DNA of 34,870 nt, taken from contig CALWHR010000060.1 of the NCBI GenBank assembly GCA_944380455.1, positions 1 through 34,870 on the forward strand. The letters run 5' to 3'. This document shows positions 8,398-15,860 of the stretch, piece by piece. The translations under genes were made by a program, and so were the position numbers. Origin of the DNA: an uncultured Clostridia bacterium. GTDB taxonomy: Bacteria > Bacillota > Clostridia > Lachnospirales > Anaerotignaceae. Position 1 is the first letter of the stretch. Each line of letters starts with the position of its first letter. Below the pieces are notes generated by a model. The model saw only the letters and a program-made list of their open reading frames with translations. It did no database searches and was not told where the DNA came from.

Positions 8398-8466
8398 TTA
8401 AAAACCTCCCCAGTATACTGTATATAATAAACCGTTCATGTGTCTATAAGTGTTTATTTATACCAT

Positions 8467-8493
8467 ATTATATAAAATTTGCTGAAAATTCAA
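8467..8493 (-). promoter_or_regulatory. Possible promoter for the purO operon
   Basis: On the minus strand, TTGAAT (8488-8493) and TATAAT (8467-8472) with a short 15-bp spacer; using TAATAT two bases later gives 17 bp. This leaves a leader of about 65 bases. I see no purine riboswitch fold and no convincing PurR box in it. Confidence 0.4.
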
Positions 8494-8545
8494 CCCTATA
8501 TTTTTTAACTGTCTGTGTGCGGTAGAGAGTAAAAATAAATCTTTT

Positions 8546-8630
8546 AAGCTTTATAATACCAAATACTTCCGCTTTATTTTTATAATTGCGGCTTTATTTT
8601 AAATATGGTATTTTATAAATATAAAAGCTT
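8546..8630. repeat. Imperfect inverted repeat enclosing a direct repeat
   Basis: AAGCTTTATAATACCAAAT (8546-8564) is matched by an interrupted complement ending AAAAGCTT at 8630. Inside are two copies of CGCTTTATTTT / GGCTTTATTTT (8570-8600). The structure fills the space between the divergent purO and zinc-ribbon genes. Its role is unknown. Confidence 0.45.
8586..8614 (+). promoter_or_regulatory. Possible promoter for the zinc-ribbon gene
   Basis: TTGCGG (8586-8591), a 17-bp spacer, then TATTTT (8609-8614) with a TGG extended -10. Moderate match only. Confidence 0.35.
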
Positions 8631-8658
8631 AAATCTGCTTTTAAAAGGAGGCGGTTAA

Positions 8659-8904
8659 ATGCTCTGTCCTAAATGCGGCAAAGAAATGAAAAACGGCTCT
8701 TTGTGCGGCCGTGGGTACAACTATTTTCTTCCTGAAGGCGAAAAAAGCCCTAATCTTTTATCAAAGAAAATACTTGAAAAGAAACATGCTGTTTTGCTTC
8801 CGCCAGATGATATTTGTATTGCTTTCTGCCAAAACTGGCCAAAGGCCTTTTGGTGCGGCGACTGCAAAATGCTTATTGCTGATTATTCAGAGCTTATGGA
8901 ATAA
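8659..8904 (+). CDS. Small zinc-ribbon protein (DUF6487-like)
   Basis: 81 residues. MLCPKCGKEM gives one CxxC knuckle (C3, C6) and FWCGDCKMLIADY gives a second (around residues 69-72), the spacing of a treble-clef or zinc-ribbon fold. The middle (GEKSPNLLSKKILEKK) is likely a surface insertion. It resembles small PF20097/DUF6487-type proteins of Firmicutes, whose function is not known. AAAAGGAGG is 7-8 bases before the ATG, and a strong terminator follows, so it is monocistronic. A second + frame over 8711-8920 is a shadow without its own ribosome binding site. Confidence 0.8.
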   Translation: MLCPKCGKEMKNGSLCGRGYNYFLPEGEKSPNLLSKKILEKKHAVLLPPDDICIAFCQNWPKAFWCGDCKMLIADYSELME

Positions 8905-8921
8905 ATATTTTTATATATAAC

Positions 8922-8956
8922 AAAAACCGGCTTAATTTGCAGCCGGTTTTTTATTT
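8922..8956. terminator. Bidirectional terminator
   Basis: AAAAACCGGCT pairs with AGCCGGTTTTT around an 8-base loop; T runs occur on both strands. It serves the zinc-ribbon gene (+) and the 8967 gene (-). Confidence 0.9.
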
Positions 8957-8966
8957 TGCAGAAAGG

Positions 8967-9224
8967 CTAATACTCCTGCGTCTGTTTTTCGGTTTCTATA
9001 AACCATCTGTTTTCTTCTAAAAATATATATTTTTCATGGTTTTTAATTCGGCATGTATACCTAAGTCCTGCACCGCCTGTTTTAAGTGCCGCCATTTTGC
9101 GTATGCTAAGAACCCTGTCTATTTTATAAACAATTCCGTTTTCGTATTTAAAGCTTATAGGCATTATATTACCATTTTCGTCAAATTCCGCTGTCATGTC
9201 TACATAAACCTTTCTTGCAGGCAT
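8967..9224 (-). CDS. Hypothetical protein co-transcribed with dinB
   Basis: 85 residues, soluble, with no Cys pair or membrane segment. MPARKVYVDMTAEFDENG, YKIDRVLSIRKMAALKTGG and KYIFLEENRWFIE suggest a small beta-barrel-like fold with a basic middle. AGAGGTGAGG precedes the ATG by four bases. The start is 22 bp after the dinB stop with no terminator between, so it should share the SOS-type promoter of dinB. By analogy with YolD/UvrX-type pairs it could modulate the polymerase, but I see no YolD signature. This is inference from position only. Confidence 0.75.
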   Translation of the reverse strand: MPARKVYVDMTAEFDENGNIMPISFKYENGIVYKIDRVLSIRKMAALKTGGAGLRYTCRIKNHEKYIFLEENRWFIETEKQTQEY

Positions 9225-9246
9225 AAAACCTCACCTCTGAATGTTT

Positions 9247-10491
9247 TTATTTAAAATATCCCGCCGGAAAAACAACATTGTCTGTTTTTGGGCTTATAGC
9301 TGTAATATCACTGTTTATAAGCTCTACCCCTCTTATAACAGCTTTAGGGCCGAAACGGTTTCTTATTAAATCAAGAGATTTATCAAGACTTCGGCGCTTT
9401 TCCCTTTTTAAGTCTGTTCCGAAAATATCCATCTGTACAGCCTCGGTATTTTCTGTCAAGTCAGATACTCTAACACCTAAAGAACGTATAGGCTTCTGCC
9501 AGTTATAGTTTGAAATAAAAAGCTCATATGCCTCTTTTAAAATTTCATCGTTTATATCTGTTGAAAGCTTCAGCTTTTTCTGCCTTTCAAAGCTGAAAAG
9601 ACCGTTATCCCGCACACTTACTGCCACAACACTTCCCTTTAAGCCGTGTTCCCTAAGCCTTGCCCCTACAGATTCTGATAAAAGCGCCAAAGCGGCAAAA
9701 ACCTCATTATTTGTGTTTAAATCACGTGGAAGTGTAAAGCTGTTGCCTATGGATTTAATGCCGTAATTTGAGTTATATTCCCTTACTGGGTCAATATCGT
9801 ATCCGTTGGCAAACGAATGAAGCACATAACCCCACTTGCCGAAATGCCTGTGCAGAAACTCCCTGTCGGCTTTTGCTATATCACCTATTGTTCTTATGTT
9901 TAAAAGTGCAAGACGGCGTTTATTTGCCCTGCCTACATAAAGCATATTTTCTGCCGGCTGAGGGAACACCAGTTTTTTATAATTCTGTCTGTCAAAAACT
10001 GTTACAGCGTCTGGCTTTTTATAATCACTGCCAAGCTTTGCGTAAATTTTGTTCCAGCTTACTCCAATGCTTACAGTTATACCCAATTCTTTTTTTATTT
10101 TACATCGTATTTTTTCTGCCGTTTCCTTTCCGCCGCCAAAAATTTCTTTAGATGCCGTACAGTCCAGCCAGGCTTCGTCAAGACCAAAAGGCTCCACAAG
10201 ATTAGTAAATTCCAAATAAATTTCACGTGTCATTTTAGAAAAACGCATATATTTTTTAAAATCCGGCGGTATAACAACCAAATCAGGACATTTAAGTCTG
10301 GCCTGCCAAAGGGCTTCACCTGTTTTAATACCGTATTTTTTGGCTATATAATTTTTAGTAAGTATTATTCCATGGCGCTTTTTTTCATCTCCGCCTACGG
10401 CAACAGGCTTATCTCTCAGCTCTGGATGATAAAGGCACTCCACGGAGGCATAAAAGCAATTGCAGTCGGAATGAAGCACTATCCTGTCCAT
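9247..10491 (-). CDS. dinB: Y-family DNA polymerase IV (DinB)
   Basis: Translesion DNA polymerase. With the ATG at 10489-10491 the protein has 414 residues. Metal ligands are D9 (LHSDCNCFYASVE) and D105-E106 in FGLDEAWLD, where the family usually has SIDEAFLD. The steric-gate aromatic lies in CFYAS (F13). The palm motif GVSWNKIYAKLGSDYKKPD is at 143-161. A beta-clamp binding motif QMDIF is at 353-357, unusually followed by ~55 more residues. AGAGGTG precedes this ATG. A longer frame to 10527 has no ribosome binding site and would add 12 residues before the conserved start. The promoter overlaps a LexA-like box. Co-transcribed with the 85-residue gene. Confidence 0.95.
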   Translation of the reverse strand: MDRIVLHSDCNCFYASVECLYHPELRDKPVAVGGDEKKRHGIILTKNYIAKKYGIKTGEALWQARLKCPDLVVIPPDFKKYMRFSKMTREIYLEFTNLVEPFGLDEAWLDCTASKEIFGGGKETAEKIRCKIKKELGITVSIGVSWNKIYAKLGSDYKKPDAVTVFDRQNYKKLVFPQPAENMLYVGRANKRRLALLNIRTIGDIAKADREFLHRHFGKWGYVLHSFANGYDIDPVREYNSNYGIKSIGNSFTLPRDLNTNNEVFAALALLSESVGARLREHGLKGSVVAVSVRDNGLFSFERQKKLKLSTDINDEILKEAYELFISNYNWQKPIRSLGVRVSDLTENTEAVQMDIFGTDLKREKRRSLDKSLDLIRNRFGPKAVIRGVELINSDITAISPKTDNVVFPAGYFK

Positions 10492-10538
10492 ACAAAACAC
10501 CTCTGTAAAATATATGCAAATATTCATTCTTATAATTA

Positions 10539-10552
10539 CGAATATTTGTTCT
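10539..10552. promoter_or_regulatory. Candidate LexA (SOS) box
   Basis: CGAATATTTGTTCT matches the Gram-positive LexA consensus CGAAC-N4-GTTCG at 8 of 10 fixed positions and lies 3 bp downstream of the dinB -10 element, an ideal place for repression. A wider inverted repeat CAAATATTC (10517-10525) / GAATATTTG (10540-10548) overlaps it. Confidence 0.6.
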
Positions 10553-10555
10553 TAC

Positions 10556-10584
10556 ATTATACTCTCTCTATATATTCAAGTCAA
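10556..10584 (-). promoter_or_regulatory. dinB promoter
   Basis: On the minus strand, TTGACT (10579-10584), a 17-bp spacer, TATAAT (10556-10561). The start would fall at about 10549, inside the LexA-like box. Confidence 0.75.
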
Positions 10585-10644
10585 TACATGCTCAGTGGTA
10601 ATTTATGGTAAAACATACTATGTGTTTTTTGTAGGCAAGTTGTA

Positions 10645-10673
10645 TTGACAAATCAAACAGCCTGTCGGATAAT
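10645..10673 (+). promoter_or_regulatory. pyrBI promoter
   Basis: TTGACA (10645-10650), a 17-bp spacer, GATAAT (10668-10673). A leader of about 55 bases follows before pyrB. Confidence 0.7.
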
Positions 10674-10686
10674 TTAATCAGTAAGC

Positions 10687-10737
10687 CCGCCAGAAGTCGG
10701 CGGTAAAGAGATATTTAATTTAGAGAGGTTAGAATAT
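10687..10737 (+). promoter_or_regulatory. pyrBI leader with two hairpins; possible PyrR-like translational control
   Basis: A small hairpin CCGCC/GGCGG (10687-10703) is followed by an AT-rich stem-loop at 10711-10737 whose loop holds the Shine-Dalgarno AGAGAGG and whose right arm includes the first two bases of the pyrB ATG. The loop region AATTTAGAGAGGTT resembles the PyrR-binding consensus ARUCCNGNGAGGYU except for CC replaced by TT. There is no terminator, so any control would be on translation. Tentative. Confidence 0.35.
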
Positions 10738-11650
10738 GAGACATTTAATTGACCCGTTGGATTTTACTAAGGAAGAAACCGAAGAACTTCTCGTACTTTC
10801 CGAGGACATACGCCGCAATCCTGAAAAATATCAGGATAAATGCGCCCACAAAAAAATAGCCACTCTTTTTTATGAGCCAAGCACACGCACAAGGCTTTCT
10901 TTTGAGTCGGCAATGATTAATTTAGGCGGCAGTGTAATAGGCTTTTCCAGTGCCGATTCCTCCAGTGCCGCAAAAGGCGAAAGCATTGCAGATACCATAA
11001 GAGTATTAAGTGCTTTTGCAGACATTGCTGCTATACGCCACCCAAAAGAAGGCGCACCTATGAGAGCAAGCATGTTCTCATCTATACCAGTTATAAATGC
11101 CGGTGACGGAGGACACCAGCACCCGACTCAGACCCTTGCGGATTTGGCAACCATCCGCCGCAGGAAAGGACGCCTTAATAACCTTGTAATAGGTCTTTGC
11201 GGTGACTTAAAGTTTGGCAGAACGGTACACAGCCTTATAAAGAGCATTTCACGCTGGGACGGCATTAAGTTTATACTTATAAGCCCTACAGAACTTAGAG
11301 TACCTGATTACATTATAAACGAAGTTCTTAAACCTAATAATATAGAGTTTGAGGAAACAACTGACCTTGAAGACGCTTTGGGAAAGCTTGACATACTTTA
11401 TATGACACGTGTGCAGAAAGAGCGTTTCTTTAACGAAGAGGACTATGTACGCCTTAAAGACAGCTATATTCTTACCGAAAAGAAAATGGAACTGGCCAAA
11501 GAGGACATGGCCGTTCTTCACCCGCTTCCAAGAGTAAATGAAATAGCTCTGGCAGTTGACAAAGACCCAAGGGCGGCTTATTTTGAGCAGGTTCAAAACG
11601 GTATGTATGTAAGAGAGGCCCTTATACTTAAATTATTAAACTTAGCGTGA
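10736..11650 (+). CDS. pyrB: Aspartate carbamoyltransferase catalytic subunit
   Basis: Condenses carbamoyl phosphate with aspartate, the first committed step of pyrimidine synthesis. It has 304 residues, normal for the family. The carbamoyl-phosphate loop STRTR is at 49-53, HPTQ at 129-132, and the aspartate-binding [10 protein letters not shown] near 263-272. The start ATG follows TAGAGAGG. pyrI begins 14 bp downstream, so the enzyme should form the dodecameric, allosteric c6r6 holoenzyme. The gene is divergent from dinB, with separate promoters in the shared region. Confidence 0.97.
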   Translation: MRHLIDPLDFTKEETEELLVLSEDIRRNPEKYQDKCAHKKIATLFYEPSTRTRLSFESAMINLGGSVIGFSSADSSSAAKGESIADTIRVLSAFADIAAIRHPKEGAPMRASMFSSIPVINAGDGGHQHPTQTLADLATIRRRKGRLNNLVIGLCGDLKFGRTVHSLIKSISRWDGIKFILISPTELRVPDYIINEVLKPNNIEFEETTDLEDALGKLDILYMTRVQKERFFNEEDYVRLKDSYILTEKKMELAKEDMAVLHPLPRVNEIALAVDKDPRAAYFEQVQNGMYVREALILKLLNLA

Positions 11651-11663
11651 AAGGAGCCCAAGT

Positions 11664-12098
11664 ATGCTTAATATAGACGAAATTCAAAACGGTGTTGTAA
11701 TAGACCATATAAAAGCCGGCACAAGCCGCACCCTTGCCGACGTAGCCGGACTTGACAGCCTTGACTGCGGCGTTGCCATAATTAAAAATGTGCGCAGTAC
11801 AAAAAGCGGCAAAAAAGACATTATAAAAGTAGAAGGCGAAGTATCCTCAATTAATTTTGGTGTGCTTGCCTATATCGACCCGGACATCACAATAAACTAT
11901 ATTAAAAACGGTAAAATAATTAAAAAAGAAAAACCAGTTCTTCCAGAAACACTTGTTAATGTAATGCGCTGCAAAAATCCGCGCTGCATTACAAGCATAG
12001 AGCATGAGTGTGACCACATATTCAAGCTTACAGCCAGCGGAAAATACCGCTGCCTCTACTGCGAGGAAGAATTCCAGAAAAACAAAAACTTAAAATAA
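11664..12098 (+). CDS. pyrI: Aspartate carbamoyltransferase regulatory subunit
   Basis: The 144-residue allosteric subunit that binds CTP/ATP in its N-terminal domain and contacts PyrB through a C-terminal zinc domain. The zinc site is visible as CKNPRC (C-x4-C) and, about 24 residues later, CLYC (C-x2-C). GTSRTLADV near residue 18 and YIDPDITINYI near residue 75 are typical. Its ribosome binding site is AAAGGAG. Co-transcribed with pyrB; a strong terminator follows. A zinc-containing PyrI is common in enterics and in some Clostridia and absent in Bacillus. Confidence 0.96.
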   Translation: MLNIDEIQNGVVIDHIKAGTSRTLADVAGLDSLDCGVAIIKNVRSTKSGKKDIIKVEGEVSSINFGVLAYIDPDITINYIKNGKIIKKEKPVLPETLVNVMRCKNPRCITSIEHECDHIFKLTASGKYRCLYCEEEFQKNKNLK

Positions 12099-12104
12099 AA
12101 ATAC

Positions 12105-12140
12105 AAAACAGTGAGCAAATTGCAAAGCTCACTGTTTTTT
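12105..12140. terminator. Bidirectional terminator after pyrBI
   Basis: AAAACAGTGAGC pairs with GCTCACTGTTTT, followed by a T run. The convergent membrane-protein gene ends inside it. Confidence 0.9.
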
Positions 12141-12537
12141 ACATTCTGTCTTTATATTTTTCAAAAGCTATCCAAATGCCGACATTTAAAACTATTATTA
12201 TTAAATGCGGCAAATATGACAGTATTTCCACATTTATTCCTGCTTTAACAGCCATATAAAACGAAAATCCAACAGCAAATATATACATAATAAAATATAT
12301 AGACCTCAAAAGCATGCCGCCGTACATAAGGCTTATAAAAATCATAACTACTCCTGTAATATATGGCATCGCCGTATAAGGATTTATAATCTCAGCTATA
12401 TGTTCGCTTAAAGAGTAAAACGGACTTATCATAGTATAATAATAAAATAAGTACAGCATTATAAATACAAGAGGAAAAGCCGGTTTGAAATATATATGAC
12501 TGTTATACTTTTTATATATGGATTCAATAAATTCCAT
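12139..12537 (-). CDS. Small integral membrane protein, unknown function
   Basis: 132 residues with four likely membrane helices (about residues 18-38, 56-75, 80-97, 105-122). Aromatic-rich (many Y/F), ending in a basic EKYKDRM. I do not recognise the family. I chose the ATG at 12535-12537 because GGAGGG lies 4-5 bases before it; the ATG four codons upstream overlaps that ribosome binding site. It has its own promoter at 12594-12622 and shares a terminator with pyrBI. No neighbour suggests a function. Confidence 0.75.
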   Translation of the reverse strand: MEFIESIYKKYNSHIYFKPAFPLVFIMLYLFYYYTMISPFYSLSEHIAEIINPYTAMPYITGVVMIFISLMYGGMLLRSIYFIMYIFAVGFSFYMAVKAGINVEILSYLPHLIIIVLNVGIWIAFEKYKDRM

Positions 12538-12593
12538 ATAACCCTCCATAATAGCGCTTTAAGTTAATTAACTGATATTTTCTGATTTATTTA

Positions 12594-12622
12594 ATTATAT
12601 TCTACCTTATGCAATATGTAAA
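12594..12622 (-). promoter_or_regulatory. Promoter for the small membrane protein
   Basis: On the minus strand, TTTACA (12617-12622), a 17-bp spacer, TATAAT (12594-12599). Confidence 0.6.
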
Positions 12623-12720
12623 TTTAAATTAAAATTAGAAATTATATACAAATTATTGGAGATACATTAAACATGTTACATATAACATATCTAACTTATT
12701 TTATACTTCAATTATCAACA

Positions 12721-12759
12721 AAACACGGGATTAAACCAAAAACAGGTAACCCCGTGTTT
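12721..12759 (-). terminator. Terminator of the cysK-gltB-like-ferritin operon
   Basis: ACACGGGATTA (12723-12733) pairs with TAACCCCGTGT (12747-12757) with one G-U pair; the minus strand continues TTTTGTTGAT. It lies 14 bp after the ferritin stop. Confidence 0.8.
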
Positions 12760-12772
12760 TTATATTTAGTAA

Positions 12773-13285
12773 TTAAAGCACAAGTGAAGGTGCAGTATAA
12801 ACTCTTGCAGCAAGCTCATTGTCAAGCATATAAAGGCCTTTAGGGTCACTGCCGAAAAGAGTAAACTTTTTAACAAGGTCCTCGGCATTTTTCTCTTCCT
12901 CGCCCTGTTCTTTAACAAACCAGTCTAAAAACTGCATTGTACGGAAATCCCTTACACTGTTTGCAGCATCATATATATTATGTATAAGGCTTGTAACATA
13001 CTGTTCATGTTTAAGACCTTCGTTAAGCGGGTCTATAAATTCTTTAAGTTCTACATCTGGCTTTGCTATAGCCTCAAGAACAACCTTTTCGCCGTTGTTC
13101 TGAAGGTATGTAAGCATAAGCATTGCATGGTCTCTTTCTTCCTGAGCCTGTATTTTATACCAGTTGCCGAAGCCGTCAAGGCCTTGGTCATAGTAATAAT
13201 TTGAGAAATCAAGATAAAGATAAGCCGAATAAAATTCTTTGTTTACCTGTTCGTTAATAAGATTTGCTACTTTTGCATCAAGCAT
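12773..13285 (-). CDS. ftnA: Non-heme ferritin
   Basis: An iron-storage protein forming a 24-mer shell that oxidises and stores iron. 170 residues. Ferroxidase ligands align with E. coli FtnA at the same numbers: E17, E50, H53 (QEERDH), E94, and Q127/E130 in KEQGEEE. No heme-binding Met characteristic of bacterioferritin is evident. The start ATG at 13283-13285 has GGGAGGAA at good spacing; a longer frame to 13348 runs back into the upstream gene and has no ribosome binding site. It is the last gene of an operon with a rubredoxin-GltB-like protein and cysK, which hints at a shared role in iron, sulfur and redox stress. Confidence 0.96.
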   Translation of the reverse strand: MLDAKVANLINEQVNKEFYSAYLYLDFSNYYYDQGLDGFGNWYKIQAQEERDHAMLMLTYLQNNGEKVVLEAIAKPDVELKEFIDPLNEGLKHEQYVTSLIHNIYDAANSVRDFRTMQFLDWFVKEQGEEEKNAEDLVKKFTLFGSDPKGLYMLDNELAARVYTAPSLVL

Positions 13286-13310
13286 TTTTATTCCTCCCAT
13301 AAAATTATTT

Positions 13311-14711
13311 TTAAGCGTGAGGTATATTAGTATAATCGCTAATCTCACGGCTTATTGTGCATAAATCATTTACATTAAGGTCATGTATATCATAATGGCC
13401 TGTTATTCTGGCAAATGTTCTAAGCTCATCAAATGTAGTATTTAAAAAGTTAGCTACCCTTAAAGCGGCTTTGTCGCCTTCAAACCTTGCTCTTAATTCT
13501 TTATCCTGTGTTGCTACGCCTACAGGGCACATACCACTTGAGCAAATTCTGTACTGCTGGCATGCGGCGGCTATTAAAGCAGATGACGCTATGGCAACAG
13601 CATCAGCACCCATGGCTATAGCTTTGGCAAAATCAGACGAAACTCTTAAACCGCCTGTAATAACCAGCTCAATATCACTTTTAACACTGTCTAAATACTT
13701 TCTTGCTCTGTAAAGAGCGTATATTGTAGGCACACTTGTAGACTCCCTTAAAAACAGCGGGCTTGAGCCTGTAGCACCGCCTCTGCCGTCTATTGTAACA
13801 AAATCCGGCTGGGCATAGACACAAAATTCAAGGTCTTTTTCTATTCTTCCGGCGGCTATTTTAATACCTATAGGTCTTCCGTCGGATTCATTTCTTAAAT
13901 AATCTACAAGCGCCTTTAAATCCTCTTTCGTGTTTATGCCTTCGTACTTAGACGGGCTTAAAATATCATGGCCTAAAGGTTTTTGGCGTATAGCGGCTAT
14001 TTCTGGCGTTACTTTTTCAGCCGGCAGGTGTCCGCCCATACCAGGCTTTGTACCTTGGCCTATTTTTATTTCTATAGCGTCAGCTTTTTGAAGGTTCTCT
14101 TTTGTAACGGAATATTTGTTAGGTATATATTCAAATATATACTTATGCGCCGCCGCCATTTCTTCCGGCAGTATTCCGCCTTCTCCAGAGCACTGGGCAG
14201 TTTTGGCCATAGCACTGCCCTTTGCAAGGGCTATTTTTGTTTCTTTTGAAAGAGCACCAAATGACATATGCGAAATATACACAGGTCCTGCAAGTATCAT
14301 TGGCCTTTTGGCATTTTTGCCTATAACAGTTGTGATATTAACATTTTCATGCTCAAAAAGCGGCATAGGATTAAGCTGCGCGCCAAGAATAAGTATATCA
14401 TCCCAAGAAGGCATAGGCATTTTAGTACCCATTGCAGCGCTTACTGTTTTACCGGTAACAGCCATTTCGTGTATTTCTTTCATATACCGGCAGGATAAAT
14501 CCACCCTTGCATAGTCCGAAGGATAGGCCAAATCCGCTGTTTCATTTTTTGGCTGTTCAAATGTATTATTTTGTGCTTTGCTTTCCTCAACAGTCACAAA
14601 TTTTTCAGAGCCTGCTCCGCATACAGGACATTTTTTCAATTCCGAGAAAGGTTTTCCTTCTTTTTCTTCATCGTAAACATAACCGCATACCGTACATTTG
14701 TAAACTGCCAT
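13311..14711 (-). CDS. Rubredoxin-fused, GltB-like FMN-binding glutamate synthase family protein
   Basis: 466 residues. Residues 1-40 form a short rubredoxin-like iron domain (C6-x2-C9 and C28-x2-C31, like the C-terminal domain of rubrerythrin). Residues ~70-460 match the FMN-binding TIM barrel of glutamate synthase (PF01645): SFGALSKE, CSGEGGILPEE, IKIGQGTKPGMGGHLP and IDGRGGATGSSP. A cluster motif C384-x5-C390-x4-C395 followed by PVGVATQD has the spacing of the [3Fe-4S] site of GltB. The glutaminase and GXGXG domains of full GltB are absent, so glutamate synthesis from glutamine is not expected without a partner. AAGGAGG precedes the ATG. It sits between cysK (21 bp) and ferritin (25 bp). 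The reaction is unknown; a redox role is inferred. Confidence 0.88.
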   Translation of the reverse strand: MAVYKCTVCGYVYDEEKEGKPFSELKKCPVCGAGSEKFVTVEESKAQNNTFEQPKNETADLAYPSDYARVDLSCRYMKEIHEMAVTGKTVSAAMGTKMPMPSWDDILILGAQLNPMPLFEHENVNITTVIGKNAKRPMILAGPVYISHMSFGALSKETKIALAKGSAMAKTAQCSGEGGILPEEMAAAHKYIFEYIPNKYSVTKENLQKADAIEIKIGQGTKPGMGGHLPAEKVTPEIAAIRQKPLGHDILSPSKYEGINTKEDLKALVDYLRNESDGRPIGIKIAAGRIEKDLEFCVYAQPDFVTIDGRGGATGSSPLFLRESTSVPTIYALYRARKYLDSVKSDIELVITGGLRVSSDFAKAIAMGADAVAIASSALIAAACQQYRICSSGMCPVGVATQDKELRARFEGDKAALRVANFLNTTFDELRTFARITGHYDIHDLNVNDLCTISREISDYTNIPHA

Positions 14712-14732
14712 AAAGTACCTCCTTGTTTTTAA

Positions 14733-15659
14733 TCAGTCAAAAAGTCTTGTGCTGAAATATCTTTCGCCTGTATCCGGCAGAAGTGTAATTATTCTTTTGC
14801 CTTTTCCAAGCTTTTTAGCCAGTTTAAGCGCCGCCGCAACATTTGAGCCGCTGGAAATACCGCATAAAAGACCTTCATACTTTGCCAGCTTTCTGCTCAT
14901 TTCAACAGCTTCGTCATCTGTTACAATACATATTTGGCTGTAAATTTTCTGGTTAAGGTTTTTAGGTATAACTCCGTCGCCTATACCCATTTGAATATGT
15001 GTACTTACTTTGTGGCCTGAAAGTATAGCTGCGTTTTCAGGCTCAACAGCCCATATTTCAATATCTGGATTTGCTTCTTTTAAAGCCTCGCCTATTCCTG
15101 TTAATGTGCCGCCTGTTCCAACACCTGAGCAGAAACCGTCTATAGGCCCGTTTACCTGAGAAAGTATCTCTTTTGCCGTAAACTTTTTATGCGCCATATT
15201 ATTATCCGGGTTTTCAAACTGCTGAGGAACATATACATTAGGATTTTCAGCTTTAAGTTTTAAAGCTGTTTCAAGGCACATATCTATGCACTTTCCTATA
15301 TCACCGTCATCGTGAATAAGCACTACCTCAGCGCCGTAGGCTGCAACTATTTTACGTCTTTCCTCACTTACAGAATCCGGCATTACAATTTTAACTTTAT
15401 AGCCCTTAACAGCGCCTACAAGGGCAATACCTATACCCTGATTTCCGCTTGTTGGCTCCACAATAATGGTATCTTTATTAATAAGGCCTTTTTTCTCGGC
15501 CTCCTCTATCATGTTAAAAGCTGTCCTTGTTTTAACAGAGCCGCCTATATTTACGCCCTCGTATTTTACAAGTACTTCCGCCATATCATCTGTCACAAGT
15601 TTATTAAGCTTTATAACGGGAGTATTTCCCATAGCCTCAAGAACATTATTAAATATCAA
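14733..15659 (-). CDS. cysK: Cysteine synthase family (O-acetylserine sulfhydrylase), PLP-dependent
   Basis: Makes cysteine from O-acetylserine and sulfide. 308 residues, fold type II. The PLP lysine is K43 in GGSVKTRTA (usually NPGGSVKDR). The substrate loop is T70-SGNQG (usually TSGNTG), the phosphate loop GVGTGGTLTG is near residue 175, and GISSGSNVAA is near 265. The loop variants leave open a related beta-replacement activity. Translation starts at a TTG at 15657-15659, eight bases after GGAGG; the next in-frame ATG would remove conserved residues. A consensus promoter lies 47-75 bp upstream. First gene of the operon with the rubredoxin-GltB-like protein and ferritin. Confidence 0.92.
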   Translation of the reverse strand: MIFNNVLEAMGNTPVIKLNKLVTDDMAEVLVKYEGVNIGGSVKTRTAFNMIEEAEKKGLINKDTIIVEPTSGNQGIGIALVGAVKGYKVKIVMPDSVSEERRKIVAAYGAEVVLIHDDGDIGKCIDMCLETALKLKAENPNVYVPQQFENPDNNMAHKKFTAKEILSQVNGPIDGFCSGVGTGGTLTGIGEALKEANPDIEIWAVEPENAAILSGHKVSTHIQMGIGDGVIPKNLNQKIYSQICIVTDDEAVEMSRKLAKYEGLLCGISSGSNVAAALKLAKKLGKGKRIITLLPDTGERYFSTRLFD

Positions 15660-15705
15660 AATAAACGCCTCCGAAAAATTAGTTTATATTAAAACACTAT
15701 TATAT

Positions 15706-15734
15706 ATTATAAAATATTACCAAAATTTGTTCAA
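15706..15734 (-). promoter_or_regulatory. cysK operon promoter
   Basis: On the minus strand, TTGAAC (15729-15734), a 17-bp spacer, TATAAT (15706-15711). Confidence 0.75.
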
Positions 15735-15780
15735 CCATATTAATCATTTGTTTAGACATATAATATCCTTTAAAGCGGAC

Positions 15781-15836
15781 AAAACAAAAAAGACCGATAA
15801 TAACTTTTAAAAGCTCAAATATTATTATCAGTCTTA
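15781..15836 (-). terminator. Terminator after the HAD / small-protein operon
   Basis: A 13-14 bp stem, with AGACTGATAATAA on the minus strand pairing with TTATTATCGGTCT, followed by TTTTTTGTTTTG. Confidence 0.85.
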
Positions 15837-15860
15837 AATAATGCTCTTACCAAAGCTGTT

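Noticed and set aside
8398-8470. Purine riboswitch or PurR box ahead of purO
   Set aside because: No conserved purine aptamer elements were found, and the only CCGTTC-like match fails the PurBox core CCGAAC.
8711-8920. Second + strand frame overlapping the zinc-ribbon gene
   Set aside because: No ribosome binding site, and it overlaps a gene with clear CxxC motifs and AGGAGG.
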